A DNA stretch of 42,533 nucleotides from an uncultured Prevotella sp. (lineage in GTDB: Bacteria; Bacteroidota; Bacteroidia; Bacteroidales; Bacteroidaceae). The DNA is taken from NCBI GenBank assembly GCA_937877595.1, contig CALFIY010000104.1, positions 1-42,533 on the forward strand. Reading direction: 5' to 3'. Numbering within the stretch: the first letter of the stretch is position 1; each line of letters opens with the position of its first letter. Positions 23,383-31,876 of this stretch are shown here, piece after piece. A program made the position numbers and the translations under genes. The notes under the pieces were generated by a model. The model made no database searches. It was not told where the DNA came from and saw only the letters and a program-made list of their open reading frames with translations.

Positions 23383-26300
23383 CGATAGAGCAACTGCTAC
23401 AACTCTACTGCGAGACGCCGTGTGCACAGGAACTCGCAACACTGCTGAAAAAACGGGATACACGCAACATCCATATCGAGGGGCTGACAGCATCGGCTCC
23501 TGCCCTGCTCTTTGCAGCAGCGGCGAAGATCACAGGCCGTAATATGCTCATAGTGCTCAGTGACGAGGAAGAAGCAGCCTACTTCTACCACGACACGACG
23601 CAACTGCTGGGAGCAGAAACGGCTCTTTTCTTTCCTACTTCCTACCGTACTGCCACAGCGCGCGAGCGCCATGACGCAGCCAACGAGATACTCCGCACGG
23701 AAGTGCTCACAAGACTGACACCGCAGGACACACGCCAGCAAAACATAATAGTGACCTATCCGGAGGCGCTGAAATGTCCGGTAGTCTCTCAGCAGCATAT
23801 CTCGTCGCACTCCATTTCCCTCATTGTCGGTCAAACCATAGAGCCAGACAAGATAACAAAAAAACTTCGGGAACTTGGCTTTTCAGAAGTGGACTACGTG
23901 TATGAGCCAGGCCAATTTGCACAACGCGGAGCCATAATCGACGTTTTCAGTTACAGCAGCGAACTTCCTTTCAGAATTGATTTCTTTGGTGACGACATCG
24001 ATTCACTGCGTACATTCGAGGTAGACACCCAACTGTCTGCGCAGAAGAAGCAACAAATAACCATAGTACCGCCCTTTGACGACTCACAGGATGTGAGCAC
24101 ATCGCTACTTGAGATGCTTCCGGAAGAAATGGTGCTCGTAACGAAGCAGGCTGAGTTTATAAGCGATGCTCCAAAGGCTATGCAGAGAGTGGAGATGAGC
24201 CACAGACCAACAATAACGCCAGATGCGAAGATGCTGACGCATACGGCACTTCAGCCCTCGTTCCACAAGAATTTCGACCTGCTCTCACGGACTCTCTCCG
24301 ACTTCATTGCACATGGCTATCGCCTGTATATGCTGGCCGACAACCCCAAACAACTGCAGCGCCTGAAGGACATTTTCACCGAGAAGACCACTGCAAAAAA
24401 AACCATCGACTTTATCGGAGTTGAGAAGACCCTTCACGCAGGTTTTGTTGACCACAACCTGAAACTGTGCATCTTCACCGACCACCAGATATTCGACAGA
24501 TATCATAAGTACTCTCTGCGCTCAGAGCAGGCACGTTCCGGCAAAGTGGCACTCACGCTGAAGGAAATACAGCAGTTTGAAGTCGGCGACTACGTAGTGC
24601 ATATCGATCACGGAGTAGGCAAATTTGGCGGACTGGTACGCATGCCGCAAGGCGACGGATACCAGGAGATGATAAAAATCATCTACGATGCCGGCGGCGC
24701 CATCTATGTTTCCATCCACGCACTCTATAAAGTTGCCAAATACAAAGCGCAGGACAACGGCCAGCCTCCAAAACTCTCTCGTCTTGGCACAGGGCAGTGG
24801 GAACGCATGAAAGAGCGTACCAAGAGCAGGCTGAAAGACATTGCGCGCGACCTCATAAAACTTTACGCAGCACGCCGCAGGGAGAAGGGCTTTGCCTTCT
24901 CGGCAGACTCATTCATGCAACATGAACTTGAGGCATCTTTCCTTTACGAGGACACACCCGACCAACTGAAGGCTACAAACGATGTGAAAGCGGACATGGA
25001 ACAGGCAAGACCCATGGACCGCCTTGTCTGCGGCGACGTTGGATTTGGCAAGACGGAAATAGCAGTGAGAGCGGCATTCAAAGCAGCATGCGACTCAAAG
25101 CAGGTGGCAATTCTCGTGCCTACAACGGTTCTTGCATATCAGCACTTCCAGACTTTCTCCTCAAGACTGAAGGACTTGCCCGTGAAAGTGGACTATCTGA
25201 CAAGGGCACGCTCTGCAAAGCAGACAAAAGGGGTGCTGGCCGATTTGGCAGCAGGCAAAACAGACATCATTATAGGCACACACAAACTGATAGGCAAGAA
25301 CGTGAAATTCCACGACCTCGGACTGCTTATCATAGACGAGGAACAGAAATTCGGAGTGGCTACAAAGGAGAAACTGCGCCAGATGCGCACCAACATAGAC
25401 ACGCTGACGCTGACCGCCACGCCAATACCACGCACCCTGCAATTCTCACTGCTCGGTGCGCGCGACTTGAGCATTCTGCAAACACCGCCGCCAAACAGAT
25501 ACCCTATACACACTGAGATACACACGCTGTCGCCAGAGATAATCAGCGAGGCTATCAATTTTGAACTGTCACGTAATGGACAAGTTTACTTTGTCAATCC
25601 ACGGATAAACGACCTGCAGCGCATAGCCGACCTCATTCACCGTTACGTACCGGAAGCACGCCTTGCCGTCGGACACGGACAGATGAAGCCTGAAGAACTT
25701 GAACAGATAATCACAGACTTCGTCAACCACGACTACGACGTTCTGCTCTCAACCACCATTGTTGAAAACGGCATAGACATACCCAATGCCAATACTATTA
25801 TAATAAACGGTGCCAACCACTTCGGCCTTTCCGACCTCCATCAGATGAGAGGGCGCGTGGGACGCTCAAACCGCAGGGCGTTCTGCTATCTGCTGGCACC
25901 GCCGCTGGCCGATCTGCCACAGGAAAGTCGCCGGCGCCTGGAAGCACTTGAGAACTTCAGCGAACTGGGAAGCGGAATACAGATAGCAATGCAGGACCTC
26001 GACATACGCGGAGCAGGCAACCTGCTGGGCGCAGAGCAGAGCGGTTTTATTGCAGACTTGGGATATGAGACATATCAGAAAATTCTGAGCCAGGCAATGG
26101 CCGAACTGCGCAATGAAGAGCGCTTTGAGGAAGAAGAAAAATTGGCTGAAAATAAAAACACTGTTTTTAAAAACGCCAGCACTGTTTTTAAAAACGCCAG
26201 CACTGTTTTTAAAAATAAAAACACTGCTTTTAAAAACACCAACAATCTTTGGGTCTCCGACTGCACTCTGGAGAGCGATCTGGAAATGTATTTCCCCGAC

Positions 26301-26711
26301 AGTTATGTCCCTTCCGACTCAGAGCGCATGCTGCTCTACCGCGAACTGGACAACCTGCACACAGACCGCGAACTACAGGAATATCGCAACAGGCTTATTG
26401 ACCGGTTCGGTCCCGTGCCGCACCAGGGCGAAGAACTGATGCGTGTGGTGGTATTGCGTCGGCACGGACAGATGCTGGGATGTGAGAAACTGGTGCTCAA
26501 ACAGGGCCGTCTCACGCTATTCTTCATATCCCAACAAGACAGTCCCTACTATCAGAGCGACGCCTTTGAACGAATACTTAACTTTGTTGCAAGAAATCCA
26601 CGCCGCTGTAACTTCAGGGAGAAAAACGGCCGGCGCAGTCTGTCGATCGACAACATCCCAACCGTTGACTGCGCAGTTAACACTCTGGAGGAAATCCTGA
26701 AGACAGAATAG
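23379..26711 (+). CDS. mfd: Transcription-repair coupling factor
   Basis: Mfd pushes stalled RNA polymerase off damaged DNA and recruits UvrA. The 1110-residue protein has the UvrB-like N-terminal module (about 1-350), the polymerase-binding RID domain (from about 398, FEVGDYVVHIDHGVGKFGG), a RecG-like helicase with Walker A GDVGFGKTE (about 551) and DEEQ box (about 652), TATPIPRTLQFSL, the QMRGRVGRS motif VI and the TRG region, then the C-terminal D7 domain (from about 965). Between the TRG region and D7, residues about 925-956 are a tandem seven-residue repeat (VFKNAST), encoded by a 21-bp DNA repeat. It is in frame and does not break the protein. Confidence 0.97.
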   Translation: MTIEQLLQLYCETPCAQELATLLKKRDTRNIHIEGLTASAPALLFAAAAKITGRNMLIVLSDEEEAAYFYHDTTQLLGAETALFFPTSYRTATARERHDAANEILRTEVLTRLTPQDTRQQNIIVTYPEALKCPVVSQQHISSHSISLIVGQTIEPDKITKKLRELGFSEVDYVYEPGQFAQRGAIIDVFSYSSELPFRIDFFGDDIDSLRTFEVDTQLSAQKKQQITIVPPFDDSQDVSTSLLEMLPEEMVLVTKQAEFISDAPKAMQRVEMSHRPTITPDAKMLTHTALQPSFHKNFDLLSRTLSDFIAHGYRLYMLADNPKQLQRLKDIFTEKTTAKKTIDFIGVEKTLHAGFVDHNLKLCIFTDHQIFDRYHKYSLRSEQARSGKVALTLKEIQQFEVGDYVVHIDHGVGKFGGLVRMPQGDGYQEMIKIIYDAGGAIYVSIHALYKVAKYKAQDNGQPPKLSRLGTGQWERMKERTKSRLKDIARDLIKLYAARRREKGFAFSADSFMQHELEASFLYEDTPDQLKATNDVKADMEQARPMDRLVCGDVGFGKTEIAVRAAFKAACDSKQVAILVPTTVLAYQHFQTFSSRLKDLPVKVDYLTRARSAKQTKGVLADLAAGKTDIIIGTHKLIGKNVKFHDLGLLIIDEEQKFGVATKEKLRQMRTNIDTLTLTATPIPRTLQFSLLGARDLSILQTPPPNRYPIHTEIHTLSPEIISEAINFELSRNGQVYFVNPRINDLQRIADLIHRYVPEARLAVGHGQMKPEELEQIITDFVNHDYDVLLSTTIVENGIDIPNANTIIINGANHFGLSDLHQMRGRVGRSNRRAFCYLLAPPLADLPQESRRRLEALENFSELGSGIQIAMQDLDIRGAGNLLGAEQSGFIADLGYETYQKILSQAMAELRNEERFEEEEKLAENKNTVFKNASTVFKNASTVFKNKNTAFKNTNNLWVSDCTLESDLEMYFPDSYVPSDSERMLLYRELDNLHTDRELQEYRNRLIDRFGPVPHQGEELMRVVVLRRHGQMLGCEKLVLKQGRLTLFFISQQDSPYYQSDAFERILNFVARNPRRCNFREKNGRRSLSIDNIPTVDCAVNTLEEILKTE
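26151..26241. repeat. 21-bp tandem repeat inside mfd
   Basis: The core TTTTTAAAAAC (last unit CTTTTAAAAAC) begins at 26164, 26185, 26206 and 26227, exactly 21 bp apart. It encodes the heptad VFKN-x-x-T in the mfd frame. Two middle units are identical; the outer ones differ. Read on the minus strand the unit starts TTTTTAAAAACAG, sharing 13 bases with the repeat before nth at 11255-11345. The number of units may vary between strains. Confidence 0.88.
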
Positions 26712-26788
26712 TGTTTCTTTCGCTATAAAATTTTTGCAAAACAGACATTTTGTCAGCGTAGTGCGTCAAATTGGCGCACTTTTGCTGA

Positions 26789-26804
26789 TTGGCACCTTTG
26801 TTGT
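26789..26804 (+). promoter_or_regulatory. Sigma-54-like promoter before hsp20
   Basis: TTGGCACC-TTTG-TTGT matches the -24/-12 pattern TGGCACG-N4-TTGC with the correct spacing and two mismatches. Just upstream, 26761-26779, the arms GTGCG and CGCAC form an imperfect palindrome. A one-mismatch -7 element (CACCTTTG) overlaps the same bases, so a housekeeping promoter cannot be ruled out. The leader would be about 85 bases. Confidence 0.4.
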
Positions 26805-26886
26805 AATATACTTGTCGAGCCCCGAAAGAAAAAACGAGGCAGAAACAGAATAAACAACAAGTTAAACAAATAAAAACAAAAAAATC

Positions 26887-26892
26887 AGGAGG
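26887..26892 (+). promoter_or_regulatory. Strong Shine-Dalgarno before hsp20
   Basis: AGGAGG lies 8 bases before ATG 26901. No other gene in this window has so full a match; it suggests very strong translation and fixes the start. Confidence 0.8.
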
Positions 26893-26900
26893 TAAAAACT

Positions 26901-27326
26901 ATGATGCCAATGATGAGAACAAACAACTGGGTTCCTGCAGTATTCAACGATCTGTTTGCAAACGATTTCATGCAGCGCGCAGCAAATACGGCACCAGCCA
27001 TCAACGTAAAGGAGAACAACACTGAGTATATCGTGGAACTGGCCGCTCCAGGCATGAAGAAAGAAGACTTCAACGTGCATATCAACGACGACGGCAACCT
27101 GGTAGTGAAAATGGAACAAAAACAGGAGAGCCACGAAGAGGACAAGAGCACACGCTATCTGCGCCGCGAGTTCAGTTATACAAAGTTTGAGCAGACTCTT
27201 ATACTGCCCGACGACGTCGACAAGAACAAGATTGCCGCCCATGTGGAGCATGGTGTACTCACGGTAGACCTGCCAAAGATGGAAGAGGCAAAGGCAAGAC
27301 TGTCACGCCAGATTGAGATTGCCTAA
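26901..27326 (+). CDS. Small heat shock protein, Hsp20/alpha-crystallin family
   Basis: A 141-residue small heat shock protein that holds unfolded proteins in oligomers. The alpha-crystallin domain covers about residues 32-125: APAINVKENNTEYIVELAAP, GMKKEDFNVHINDDGNLVVK, the beta strands RREFSYTKFEQTLILPDDVD and the conserved A-x-x-x-x-GVL motif in AHVEHGVLTVDLPK. The short C-terminal tail lacks a clear I-x-I motif. It has a sigma-54-like promoter and a strong ribosome binding site. Its TAA overlaps the stop codon of the opposing heparinase-like gene by three bases. Confidence 0.95.
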   Translation: MMPMMRTNNWVPAVFNDLFANDFMQRAANTAPAINVKENNTEYIVELAAPGMKKEDFNVHINDDGNLVVKMEQKQESHEEDKSTRYLRREFSYTKFEQTLILPDDVDKNKIAAHVEHGVLTVDLPKMEEAKARLSRQIEIA

Positions 27327-29239
27327 TACTTGGCAAAAGAATAGGTTATCTTACCTGTAAGCGACTTGCCCTTCAGTGTAAGACAAATCCTATAGAGCCC
27401 GTTGGGCCATGACCGCTCGATAAGAGCATCGTTGTGGACGACGGGCTCTGCCGTTGCCGTCAGTTGACGCCGATTATAGGTCAGAACGGTCTGCGCTCCA
27501 TCGGCATCGGCCAGCACAATCTTGCCATTGCCCTGTATCTGCGGCTTGCCGCTCACGACAAAAACCAACTGCGTGGGCTGCTTGTAGGCAGACAACTCAT
27601 ACTGCTCCTCTACCCTCACCGCAGACTTGTCAAGGGCGATTTTCCTGCGCCAACTTTTAACGCAGGCCTCGTCAGGATAAGCCCCAGCAATGTCAAGTGA
27701 GAAGACAGCAGAGGAATTTTTCTTAAGAACCTCAGTATCCAGCGCCTTAAACTTGCTGCCATCGTGCTGCTCAACGCCATTGATGAGCGGCACGTTATGA
27801 TAGGCCGACCTGCAGTTGAACAATTCGTAGCGACGGTTGCTGAACGTCTGCTGAGTATAAGTGCCAACGCCTATATCGACCACCTGCGGTTTTCCGCCTG
27901 CATACAATATGAAATTTCCTACATCGTTATGGTTATGGCTTTCGCCGTTGTGCCCGCCCTTGGAGGCGACATAGAGACTGCCATTGCCCGTAGTGGCGGC
28001 AAAGACCTGCAACTGCGGCATGTATACTGGTGAAGCCGATGTATTTTGTACGTCAACTTGTGCCTGTATCTGTTCCGTCTTTCCACCGCCATACATCATA
28101 AGAAGTTGACGTCCCAGCGGAGGATAATTGCCTGAAGCAAGCCATATTGCTGCCTCAGACGGCCGTCGGCCGTCCTTTTCCAACCATCGGCGACGCGTCA
28201 AGTCAGCAAGCGTATCGTCACCGACATATCTGGCAAAGGGCAACGCAATATTATCATTGATTGTAGTGCGCGGCGTGGCATCGGCAAAATTTACGAAATA
28301 TCCGTTGCCTATATACATTTTCCACACGTAGGCTGCCATGTTCCGGAATTTCGTTTCCTTGGCAAGCGACACCTTTCCGTTTGTGGCAAGAGACAGCAGT
28401 TGCACACACTCATAGAGCGATGCTGCCGCGCGGTCCCAATACATTACCCCCTCGTCGCAGCCGCCGTCTTCAGGATATGCGTCATAGAAGATGTCAAGGC
28501 TCTTCAGCACCTGACCAATGGCCTTTATCTGCCGCACCCTGTCGGTCTCGCACATCAAAATACATGTCAGCCAGTTGCTGCATATCCATGGGTTCCAATT
28601 ACTCGTCACCGTCTTCCAGCCATTGCGCCCAAGCGAAGGAGTAAGCATGCGCCGGTCTATCTCAGCACGCATATCGCGGCAGACGGTGCTGTCGGCTCTG
28701 CTCAGTTCATCGTCAAGCATGTAGATTGTCCATGCCATCAGACTTGCCGACTCAGCATTGAACAAATCCACGACCTGCCGTTTTTCATCGGGCCTGTCAA
28801 CGGGATAATGTGCAGGGATTCCCCACCATTTCTGGGAGATGAAATGCCTGAGCCCTGCCACTATATCAGGAATGTAGCGGCCTTTGTGCTCCAGCACTTC
28901 TGCCATTACGACACATGCAAGATGCCGCCGCTCCGCAAAACTTAGTGCTTCGTAATTCACACGGTTGCCTGTGGACTTGAACTGAGCAAAGATACTGTCG
29001 GGAATAGGCGCATACGCCTGCTGCGAATACTGTTCTGCGAGTTGCAGATAAAATTTGCGGTCGGCTTCGGCCACATTCTCACGCCAAAAATCACTGCTGG
29101 CAGTGGGAACAGGACGAAACCGACCCGGCTCTACAACTATTTCAGACAGTATATCGTCGGAATATCGTGTCTGCAATAGCCGTTGGGCTGACGCCACAGC
29201 AGAACAGACTACTAACAGGCAAACAAGCAATCTCTTCAT
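27323..29239 (-). CDS. Secreted heparinase II/III-family protein
   Basis: A 638-residue exported protein, probably a polysaccharide lyase acting on uronate-containing glycans. After a signal peptide (MKRLLVCLLVVCSAVASAQ) comes an alpha/alpha-toroid region (about 100-380, with SNWNPWICSNWLTC and YPEDGGCDEGVMYWD), then the heparinase II/III-like beta domain with GGHNGESHNHNDVGNFILYA at about residue 435. The His and Asn residues there are typical of PL12/PL15/PL21-like proteins. It lies 24 bp after the altronate dehydratase gene, suggesting that the products feed uronate breakdown. The exact lyase family is unclear. Confidence 0.88.
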   Translation of the reverse strand: MKRLLVCLLVVCSAVASAQRLLQTRYSDDILSEIVVEPGRFRPVPTASSDFWRENVAEADRKFYLQLAEQYSQQAYAPIPDSIFAQFKSTGNRVNYEALSFAERRHLACVVMAEVLEHKGRYIPDIVAGLRHFISQKWWGIPAHYPVDRPDEKRQVVDLFNAESASLMAWTIYMLDDELSRADSTVCRDMRAEIDRRMLTPSLGRNGWKTVTSNWNPWICSNWLTCILMCETDRVRQIKAIGQVLKSLDIFYDAYPEDGGCDEGVMYWDRAAASLYECVQLLSLATNGKVSLAKETKFRNMAAYVWKMYIGNGYFVNFADATPRTTINDNIALPFARYVGDDTLADLTRRRWLEKDGRRPSEAAIWLASGNYPPLGRQLLMMYGGGKTEQIQAQVDVQNTSASPVYMPQLQVFAATTGNGSLYVASKGGHNGESHNHNDVGNFILYAGGKPQVVDIGVGTYTQQTFSNRRYELFNCRSAYHNVPLINGVEQHDGSKFKALDTEVLKKNSSAVFSLDIAGAYPDEACVKSWRRKIALDKSAVRVEEQYELSAYKQPTQLVFVVSGKPQIQGNGKIVLADADGAQTVLTYNRRQLTATAEPVVHNDALIERSWPNGLYRICLTLKGKSLTGKITYSFAKY

Positions 29240-29263
29240 CGGCTGTAGCGTCAGTGAACAATG

Positions 29264-30760
29264 TTAAAGTGTTACGCCATTCTTGAAAATAGAAATCTCA
29301 CGGTAGCCATTGACCTCGTTGCGAGCCTTTTCGCCACTGGCAACAGCAAGTACCTTGTCGATAAACTCAGGCACGAGTTCCGGCATGGTGCGTCCCTCCA
29401 CCAACTGGCCTGCAGAGAAGTCTACCCAGTGGGGCTTGTTGCTTGCCAGTGTCGGGTTTGTTGCAATTTTCATTGTGGGGACAAAGGTGCCGAATGGCGT
29501 GCCGCGTCCTGTGGTGAAGAGTACCAGGTGACAACCTGCTGAGGCAAGGGCTGTTGCAGCGACGAGGTCGTTGCCGGGAGCCGACAGCAGGTTAAGACCA
29601 TTGTGCTCTAAGCGATCACCATATTCCATAACTCCGGAGACTGGAGCCTTGCCGCACTTCTGAGTACAGCCAAGGGCCTTGTCTTCGAGCGTAGAGATAC
29701 CGCCTGCCTTGTTTCCCGGACTTGGATTTTCGCCAACCGGCTCACCGTGCGAAAGGAAATACTCCTTAAAGTTGTTGATCATCGAAACTGTCTGCTGGAA
29801 AAGTTCGGGCGTCTTGCAGCGATTCATAAGAATCGTCTCAGCACCGAACATCTCAGGAACCTCAGTGAGAACGCTCGTTCCACCCTGTGCCACAAGCCAG
29901 TCGGAGAATTCGCCAACCAGCGGATTTGCGGTAATACCGCTAAAGCCGTCGCTGCCACCGCACTTGAGGCCGACACGAAGTTTGCACACTGGGACCACCT
30001 GACGCTTGTCCTTGCTGGCTATGGCATATATCTCGCGGAGTTGCTTCATGCACTCCTCTATTTCATCGCCCTTGACTTTTTGTGTCACTACAAGTCGGAT
30101 GCGCTCCTTGTCGTAGTCGCCAAGCGTCTTCATAAACTCATCCGGCTGGTTGTTCTCACATCCTAAACTTAAGACCAGAACGCCTCCTGCATTTGGATGG
30201 AGCACTATATCGCGCAACACTTTGCGCGTATTCTCGTGGTCTCCGGAAAGTTGTGAGCATCCGAAGTTGTGATGCCATGACCAGATGGCGTCCACGCCTT
30301 CTCCCTTGGTCTCGCTACTCAGCCTGTGAACAAGTTGCTCGGCTATGCCATTGACGCAGCCTACGGTCGGAACAATCCATATTTCGTTGCGCACCCCGAC
30401 ATCGCCGTTTTTCCTGACATAGCCCTGGAATGTACGGTGCTCGTCAGCAATGCCGAGCGTAGCATCAACAGGCTTATATTCATAGTCAAGTGTACCACTA
30501 AGATTTGTCTTCAGATTATTTTCATTAACCCATTCGCCGGCTTTCATAGCCTTGCGGGCATGGCCAATAGGATAGCCGTACTTGATGATATCCTCGCCCT
30601 CTTCAACATCCTTTATAAGAACTTTGTGACCTGCAGGAGTATCCTGACAAACTGTAATATTCTTGCCATCGATACTGATAATATCACCCTTTGACTTTGC
30701 TGCGAGACACACTACTACCGAGTCGGCAGGATTGATTTTGATAAAAGTAGTTGGTTCCAT
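29264..30760 (-). CDS. uxaA: Altronate dehydratase
   Basis: UxaA turns D-altronate into 2-keto-3-deoxygluconate in galacturonate breakdown. The 498-residue protein is full length, with the small SAF domain at about 10-90 and the large UxaA domain after it: IVPTVGCVNGIAEQLV, HHNFGCSQLSGDHENTRKVL, VLSLGCENNQPDEF, VGLKCGGSDGFSGITANPL, PSPGNKAGGISTLEDKALGC and TTGRGTPFG. The conserved cysteines fit an iron-dependent enzyme. It lies between a LacI regulator and a secreted lyase-like protein on one strand. The family also includes related galactarate dehydratases, so the substrate is likely but not proved. Confidence 0.9.
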   Translation of the reverse strand: MEPTTFIKINPADSVVVCLAAKSKGDIISIDGKNITVCQDTPAGHKVLIKDVEEGEDIIKYGYPIGHARKAMKAGEWVNENNLKTNLSGTLDYEYKPVDATLGIADEHRTFQGYVRKNGDVGVRNEIWIVPTVGCVNGIAEQLVHRLSSETKGEGVDAIWSWHHNFGCSQLSGDHENTRKVLRDIVLHPNAGGVLVLSLGCENNQPDEFMKTLGDYDKERIRLVVTQKVKGDEIEECMKQLREIYAIASKDKRQVVPVCKLRVGLKCGGSDGFSGITANPLVGEFSDWLVAQGGTSVLTEVPEMFGAETILMNRCKTPELFQQTVSMINNFKEYFLSHGEPVGENPSPGNKAGGISTLEDKALGCTQKCGKAPVSGVMEYGDRLEHNGLNLLSAPGNDLVAATALASAGCHLVLFTTGRGTPFGTFVPTMKIATNPTLASNKPHWVDFSAGQLVEGRTMPELVPEFIDKVLAVASGEKARNEVNGYREISIFKNGVTL

Positions 30761-30784
30761 AGTATTTGTTTTTAGTTTCAGAAT

Positions 30785-31855
30785 TTATCCTATATTCTTA
30801 CGCCGATAGAAATCAATATTCTCCTTGGTTAACAATTCTATAGGCATATAATTGACTGGTTCCACTTCTTTCTTTAAGACTATTGCATCGAAAAGTGTCT
30901 CTATGCACGCATAGCCCTGCATGTATCCATGCTGGGCAATGAGAAAGGAGATGCTGCCCTGGCGCACACACTCTGCATTCTTGGGCACCATGTCATAGCC
31001 CATGATCTGTATGTTTCGCCTGTTGGAGCGAAGAAGGAAATCGCCGACAAGATGTGCTTTTGAATTGAATGTTATGCAATGATGCACTTGCGGATGGGTT
31101 GTGAAGAAATCTTCAAGAATTGCGTCATAATGCTCGCGCTTGTCGTCAAGCGAGAGATTGACTTCGTGGATTGCTACGTTGGGAAAATGGTCGTGCATAT
31201 AATGGCGGAAACCTGTCTCGCGGTTTTCCTGCTGTTTGGAAGCAACATTTCCCTGTCGCATCTGCTTCATCATCATTATCTCTGTCTCACGCGGTGCCAG
31301 CATCATCAGCATACGTGCTGCAAAATAGCCACTCGAAAATGAGTCCTGCCCGTAGAAAGAGAGCGGCTTAAGGTCGGGCATGTACGAGTCGAGGAGTATG
31401 AAAGGTATTCCCTGCTGGTGCAACTGGTCTGTAAAGCGGCGAGTTACATCAAGTTTGGAGGGAACGATTATTACGGCATCCGGATGCTGACGCAGGCAGT
31501 CATTCATAGCCTTGGCAAAGGTGTCTGTAGAGAAGCGGTTGTAATACATCACCCTGTGGCTCACGCGGAAATCACGACGGCGCTCACAGGCAGCCTCGAC
31601 GCCCTCCTCTACTTCCTGCCAGTATGCCTCGCTCTCATGGCGCGGCATAATGCAATAGAATGTATACGACTTGTTATAGGCCAAAGCCGAGGCATACATA
31701 TTGGGCTTGTAGTCCATCTCCGCCAAAGCCTTGTTTACCTTCTCAAGTGCCTTTGGCGAAACACTTGGGCGCTTGTGCAGCACTCTGTCAACTGTGCCCA
31801 CACTGACTCCGGCACGCTCGGCAATGTCCTTAATGCGTATCTTCTTAATGTCCAT
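30785..31855 (-). CDS. LacI-family transcriptional regulator
   Basis: A 356-residue sugar-responsive repressor. The N-terminal helix-turn-helix is IRIKDIAERAGVSVGTVDRV followed by the hinge KALAEMDYKPNMYASAL; the rest is a periplasmic-binding-protein fold (residues about 65-340) with substituted sugar/acid pocket. The GTVDRVLH form (instead of GTVSRVLN) is common in Bacteroidetes members of this family. It is the gene before uxaA (24 bp) and after glmM (21 bp), so it probably controls uronate genes, with altronate-pathway intermediates as likely signals. No operator was found directly before uxaA. Confidence 0.94.
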   Translation of the reverse strand: MDIKKIRIKDIAERAGVSVGTVDRVLHKRPSVSPKALEKVNKALAEMDYKPNMYASALAYNKSYTFYCIMPRHESEAYWQEVEEGVEAACERRRDFRVSHRVMYYNRFSTDTFAKAMNDCLRQHPDAVIIVPSKLDVTRRFTDQLHQQGIPFILLDSYMPDLKPLSFYGQDSFSSGYFAARMLMMLAPRETEIMMMKQMRQGNVASKQQENRETGFRHYMHDHFPNVAIHEVNLSLDDKREHYDAILEDFFTTHPQVHHCITFNSKAHLVGDFLLRSNRRNIQIMGYDMVPKNAECVRQGSISFLIAQHGYMQGYACIETLFDAIVLKKEVEPVNYMPIELLTKENIDFYRRKNIG

Positions 31856-31876
31856 AGCCGTTATGTTATTAAAAAA

